A stretch of DNA of 64,000 nt. It comes from Pelagadaptatus aseana (GTDB taxonomy: Bacteria > Pseudomonadota > Gammaproteobacteria > Pseudomonadales > Cellvibrionaceae). The notes below the pieces were generated by a model, which was given only the letters and a program-made list of their open reading frames with translations, had not been told where the DNA came from and made no database searches. Positions 60,118 through 64,000 of this stretch are shown piece by piece. The DNA lies in assembly GCA_040365065.1 (NCBI GenBank), contig BAABNI010000004.1, positions 124,001 to 188,000 of the forward strand. The letters run 5' to 3'. Numbering within the stretch: position 1 is the first letter of the stretch; each line of letters opens with the position of its first letter. A program made the translations under genes and the position numbers.

Positions 60118-61917
60118 TTAACTATCAACTTTCAAAACCGCCAGGAACGCTTCCTGAGGAATTTCTACTTTACCGACCTGCTTCATGCGCTTCTTACCCG
60201 CTTTTTGCTTTTCCAGCAGCTTTTTCTTACGGGTAACGTCACCACCATAACACTTCGCAGTTACATTTTTACGCAATGCCTTTACCGTAGTACGGGCCAC
60301 AATCTGACCGCCAATAGCCGCCTGAATGGCCACATCAAACATCTGACGAGGGATTAACTCCTTCATCTTATCGGCCAGCGCCCGACCTTTGTACTGAGCG
60401 TTATCGCGGTGAACAATCAATGCCAGCGCATCCACTTTTTCACCATTGATCAAAACATCCAGACGCACCAGTTTGGCAGCCTGAAAGCGATCAAACGAAT
60501 AATCCAGAGACGCGAAACCGCGGCTCACCGACTTAACCCGATCAAAGAAGTCCATGACCACTTCGTTCATAGGCAACTCATAGGTGACTGATACCTGACC
60601 ACCCATATACTGCAGATCTTTCTGCACACCACGCTTTTCAACACAGAGGGTAATCACCGCACCGAGATGTTCCTGAGGCACCAGAATGTTGGCCTCACAG
60701 ATTGGCTCGCGCATTTCCTCGATAACGCTGATATCCGGCAACTTCGACGGGTTATCGACGTACACCACTTCGCCATCATTTTTTACTACTTCATAGACAA
60801 CTGTCGGCGCGGTGGTAATCAGATCCAGATTGTATTCGCGTTCGAGACGCTCCTGAATGATTTCCATGTGCAGCATACCGAGGAAACCACAGCGGAAACC
60901 AAAACCCAGCGCATCGGAGCTCTCTGGCTCATAAAACAGCGAGGCATCGTTGAGCGTAAGCTTGGCCAGGGCATCGCGAAAGTCTTCATAATCATCGGAG
61001 CTGACCGGAAACAGACCGGCATAGACCTGGGGTTTTACCTTCTGAAAACCGGGAACCGCTTCCACATCTTCGGTTTTCACGTGGGTCAGGGTGTCACCTA
61101 CGGGGGCACCGTGAATGTCTTTAATGCCAGCGACCACAAAGCCCACTTCACCGGCTTTCAGTTCACCGGTCACCTTGCGCTTGGGAGTAAACACACCCAC
61201 GCTGTCCACCACATGCGCCTTGCCAATGGACTTGGTAATGATTTTGTCTTTGGTTTTAAGAGTTCCCTGCTTGACGCGTACCAGCGATACCACGCCCAAA
61301 TAGTTATCGAACCAGGAATCAATAATCAGCGCTTGCAGCGGTGCATCCACATCGCCTTCCGGCGGCGGCACCATTCGCACCAACTCTTCCAGCACATCGG
61401 CAACACCCACACCAGACTTGGCACTGCAGGTCACTGCCTCGGTGGCATCAATACCAATGATCTCTTCAATTTCCTCAGATACCCTCTCTGGCTCAGCCTG
61501 AGGCAGGTCAATTTTGTTGAGAACCGGTATGACCTCAAGCCCCTGCTCAATGGCTGTATAACAGTTGGCCACCGACTGCGCTTCAACGCCCTGTGCGGCG
61601 TCCACAACCAGTAGAGCCCCCTCACAGGCCGTCAGAGAGCGGGATACCTCATAGGAAAAGTCCACATGCCCCGGAGTATCAATAAAGTTCAACTGATAGG
61701 TTTTGCCATCCTGAGCCGTGTAATCGAGAGTAACGCTTTGAGCCTTAATGGTAATACCACGCTCTCTTTCAATATCCATGGAATCCAGAACCTGAGCTTC
61801 CATCTCACGATCAGACAGGCCTCCGCAAATCTGGATAAAGCGATCAGCGATGGTGGATTTGCCGTGGTCAATATGGGCAATAATGGAAAAATTACGGATA
61901 TGGCTTAAGTCGGTCAC
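60118..61917 (-). CDS. lepA: Elongation factor 4 (LepA)
   Basis: Translational GTPase linked to ribosome biogenesis and back-translocation. The 599-residue product has G1 FSIIAHIDHGKSTIADRFI at residues about 10-28, G3 DTPGHVDFSYEVSRSL, G4 NKIDLPQAEP and the EF4-specific C-terminal domain with MGGQVSVTYELPMNEVVMDF and YGGDVTRKKKLLEKQKAGKK near the end. Length is standard. Confidence 0.98.
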   Translation of the reverse strand: MTDLSHIRNFSIIAHIDHGKSTIADRFIQICGGLSDREMEAQVLDSMDIERERGITIKAQSVTLDYTAQDGKTYQLNFIDTPGHVDFSYEVSRSLTACEGALLVVDAAQGVEAQSVANCYTAIEQGLEVIPVLNKIDLPQAEPERVSEEIEEIIGIDATEAVTCSAKSGVGVADVLEELVRMVPPPEGDVDAPLQALIIDSWFDNYLGVVSLVRVKQGTLKTKDKIITKSIGKAHVVDSVGVFTPKRKVTGELKAGEVGFVVAGIKDIHGAPVGDTLTHVKTEDVEAVPGFQKVKPQVYAGLFPVSSDDYEDFRDALAKLTLNDASLFYEPESSDALGFGFRCGFLGMLHMEIIQERLEREYNLDLITTAPTVVYEVVKNDGEVVYVDNPSKLPDISVIEEMREPICEANILVPQEHLGAVITLCVEKRGVQKDLQYMGGQVSVTYELPMNEVVMDFFDRVKSVSRGFASLDYSFDRFQAAKLVRLDVLINGEKVDALALIVHRDNAQYKGRALADKMKELIPRQMFDVAIQAAIGGQIVARTTVKALRKNVTAKCYGGDVTRKKKLLEKQKAGKKRMKQVGKVEIPQEAFLAVLKVDS

Positions 61918-62109
61918 TGTAGGGTCTTCTATAAAACATCAACAAGCACCCGCTGCTTTCTCCGCCCGGAAGATGCAACTGATGCGGGTGGGAAAGCCCC
62001 TCAACCTGAAACAGGGAAAAGCAGGCCATTAAAAGGCCGCAAGTCTACCGTATTCAGCCCCTATAAGCCATTCCGGAACCCACAGGAGGATTCCGGAACC
62101 GGGGACTGA

Positions 62110-63504
62110 TTACTCTTCGATGGTAATGGTCCGGAAGGCCGGACGACCGCGCCGGAAGAAACGGATAGGCAACAGGCTGTTGGCGGGCAGAGCCTGCTCA
62201 ACCTTGCGATAGGTTTCGACACTGTCGACCCCGTTAAAGCCCAGCTGCGCAATCACATCACCGGGAAGAATCCCCGCTCTGGCACCGGCACTGCCCTCAA
62301 GCACCTGACGTACTACGACACCACCTGAAAGCTGCCAATTTTTCTGCATCTGTTTGTCCAGAGGCTCAACCACCAGCCCCAGGCGACCACCGCTGTCCTT
62401 GGGGTCTTCTTCCGTAGCCGCAACACCATCGTCCTCACCACTCAGGCGACCAACTTCAACCGAGATCTTTTTCTTTATCCCCTGACGCACAACCTCCATT
62501 ATGACCTCGGTGCCAGGCGCCACCGTGCCGACCGCATGTGGCAGATCGCCGGAAACCTGAATATCGGCCTTGCCAAAGCGAACGATGACATCGCCTACTT
62601 TGAGCTTGGAGTCGGCTGCCGGACTACCCTCAACAATCTGAGTCACCAAAGCCCCCATGGGCTTATTCAGACCGAAGGATTTGGCCAAATCCTTGTCAAC
62701 TTCCTGAATCACAACACCCAGCCAGCCACGATCAACCCGACCCTTGTCCTTGAGTTGAACGATTACGTTCTGAGCCAGACTGGATGGGATAGCAAAAGAC
62801 AGGCCGATGGAACCGCCAGAGCGGGTATAAATCTGGGAGTTAATACCCACCACTTCACCATCTAGATTAAACAGCGGCCCACCGGAATTACCGGGATTAA
62901 TGGCTACGTCCGTCTGGATAAAGGGTACGTAATTTTCATTGCGCTCACTGGGGATGCTCCGACCAATGGCGCTGACAATACCGGCACTGGCCGAGAAATC
63001 GAGCCCGAAAGGGGAGCCGATGGCCAATACCCATTCGCCCACTTTCAGTTTTTTATCATCGGCAAAAGTCAGCTTGGGCAGGTTTTTGCCATCGACTTTC
63101 AGCAGCGCCAGGTCTGAACGGGGATCGGTACCCACCACTTCAGCCTTGAATTCACGTCGATCAGTCAGCCGCACCTGAATTTCATCGGCACCTTCAATCA
63201 CATGATTATTGGTCAGAATATAACCATCGCTGGAAACAATAAAACCTGATCCCATGGAGTGAACGTTGCGTTCCGGCATCCGGCGCGGCTCGAATAAATG
63301 CCTGAAGATATCTGGAATCTGCTGTTGCCCCTGGGGCAAACGCATACTATTTCTCTGTTTGGTTTTTTCCACGGTGTTAATTTTAACCACCGCGGGAGAG
63401 ACCTCTTCAATCAATCGGGTAAATTCAGGCAAACCGCTGTAAGCCACCGCTTGAGCGGTCAGTGCAAACAACAGAGTTATAGCAACAAGCAACTGTTTGA
63501 TCAT
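62110..63504 (-). CDS. mucD: Periplasmic serine protease MucD (DegP family)
   Basis: HtrA/Do-type protease-chaperone of 464 residues, exported by a signal peptide (VAITLLFALTAQAVA). Catalytic triad: His101 in ILTNNHVIEGA, Asp131 in RSDLALLKV, Ser207 in NPGNSGGPLFNLDG. Two PDZ domains follow (about 255-350 and 370-460). It lies next to mucB, so it probably belongs to the AlgU/RpoE-type envelope-stress cluster, although algU and mucA are outside the window. The gap to lepA contains a duplicated ATTCCGGAACC at 62070 and 62090. Confidence 0.95.
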   Translation of the reverse strand: MIKQLLVAITLLFALTAQAVAYSGLPEFTRLIEEVSPAVVKINTVEKTKQRNSMRLPQGQQQIPDIFRHLFEPRRMPERNVHSMGSGFIVSSDGYILTNNHVIEGADEIQVRLTDRREFKAEVVGTDPRSDLALLKVDGKNLPKLTFADDKKLKVGEWVLAIGSPFGLDFSASAGIVSAIGRSIPSERNENYVPFIQTDVAINPGNSGGPLFNLDGEVVGINSQIYTRSGGSIGLSFAIPSSLAQNVIVQLKDKGRVDRGWLGVVIQEVDKDLAKSFGLNKPMGALVTQIVEGSPAADSKLKVGDVIVRFGKADIQVSGDLPHAVGTVAPGTEVIMEVVRQGIKKKISVEVGRLSGEDDGVAATEEDPKDSGGRLGLVVEPLDKQMQKNWQLSGGVVVRQVLEGSAGARAGILPGDVIAQLGFNGVDSVETYRKVEQALPANSLLPIRFFRRGRPAFRTITIEE

Positions 63505-63567
63505 GTCTTTATCTACTCCAAACTACTTTTTATAACGACAATCAGAAAACTGATACGGTAAAAAACA

Positions 63568-64000
63568 TCAGGGTGAACCAAGTTTTATCTGCCTTGGACC
63601 CACATTGGCGGTAACCCGTTCAGCAGTTACCGCGGGAATTTCACCAACCACGGTGACCAGATACGGCGCCTCCGCCAAAACAACTCTCAGCATCATCACC
63701 AGTGACGCGCCCCGCTGTGCTGTCCCCTGATACGTAAGTTGCGGAGATTGTGGCTGAACAAAAACCGTAAACGTTGCCAGACCATCACTGAACGTCAGGG
63801 ACTCACCTTTTGTTTCATGATTTTTGTGGGACGTCATAACAAAACCGTCCGGCAGCCAGTTCAACTGCCAGTGCAAAGGGCGACTTTCAGGCTCATCACA
63901 CTTACTCACCACAGATTGCCCTGAGTCTGGAGCAACGGTCAGGGTCTTGATTGCCGAAACCTGATTTGGCTGATTCTGATCCTCAATGGTCAGATCAGAG
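63568..64000 (-). CDS. mucB: Sigma-factor regulatory protein MucB/RseB, C-terminal part
   Basis: The frame is open to the right edge and lacks its start. The visible 143 residues match the C-terminal domain of MucB/RseB (HWQLNWLPDGFVMTSHKNHE, SLTFSDGLATFTVFVQPQ, and VVGEIPAVTAERVTANV). In the family this periplasmic protein shields the anti-sigma factor MucA/RseA from DegS-type cleavage. Position upstream of mucD is standard. An internal GTG at 63912 would give 114 residues but the coding continues before it. Confidence 0.9.
   Translation of the reverse strand, partial: SDLTIEDQNQPNQVSAIKTLTVAPDSGQSVVSKCDEPESRPLHWQLNWLPDGFVMTSHKNHETKGESLTFSDGLATFTVFVQPQSPQLTYQGTAQRGASLVMMLRVVLAEAPYLVTVVGEIPAVTAERVTANVGPRQIKLGSP

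Overview
The window reads as a chromosomal segment of a polar-flagellated gammaproteobacterium from the Pseudomonadales/Cellvibrionales/Oceanospirillales neighbourhood. The evidence is gene order. flgA-flgM-flgN-ycgR sits beside cheV-cheR as in Pseudomonas. mucB-mucD-lepA-lepB-DUF4845-rnc-era-recO-acpS and cysM-rlmD-relA-mazG are in their usual gammaproteobacterial order. An AlgP-like histone-H1-type protein and an HsbR/HsbA-like switch pair are also present. I cannot name a genus. No insertion sequence, integrase, CRISPR array or rRNA operon was seen; one tRNA (Arg, CCU) was.

Region 1 (1-26 kb) is flagellar. It holds a flagellin gene cut by the left edge, fliS, a FliT-like gene, a TPR-methyltransferase and a previously unannotated 28-codon acidic peptide gene. 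These are followed by flgL-flgK, flgJ-I-H-G-F, flgE-D-C-B, cheR-cheV, and the divergent flgA, flgM-flgN-ycgR block. FlgE (1330 aa) and FlgK (1521 aa) are two to three times their usual length because of large, partly repeated central insertions. I found well-formed sigma-54 (-24/-12) sites before flgB, flgF, flgK, flgA, the TPR-methyltransferase and a distant PilZ gene. I found sigma-28 (TAAA-N15-GCCGATAA type) sites before fliC, fliS, flgM, cheV and a PAS-chemoreceptor. Together they give a readable two-tier flagellar hierarchy: sigma-54 for hook and basal body, sigma-28 for filament, chemotaxis and FlgM. A dispersed hairpin-forming repeat family fills the intergenic gaps of this region and was not seen in the rest of the window.

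Region 2 (26-48 kb) is mixed. It contains an arsS-type radical SAM gene with its two usual glycosyltransferase-like partners, tRNA-Arg, rsmE, a GGDEF/EAL protein and a macrodomain protein. Next is a phage-like lysozyme-fold gene preceded by a highly structured leader, the best candidate here for an undescribed RNA element. After that come ttcA, a sigma-54-linked PilZ protein, a PAS chemoreceptor, bioA, the HsbR/HsbA-like phosphatase and anti-anti-sigma pair, trpS, a cyclic-nucleotide/rhodanese protein, apeB, a 3-hydroxyisobutyrate-dehydrogenase-like gene, uppP, tsaB and the AlgP-like gene.

Region 3 (48-64 kb) is housekeeping and almost entirely on the minus strand: hemH, adk, mazG, relA, rlmD, cysM, acpS, recO, era, rnc, DUF4845, lepB, lepA, mucD and the 3' part of mucB. 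Many of these genes overlap or are separated by a few bases and are probably co-transcribed.

All assignments come from reading the sequence and remembered family features. No database search or folding program was run.
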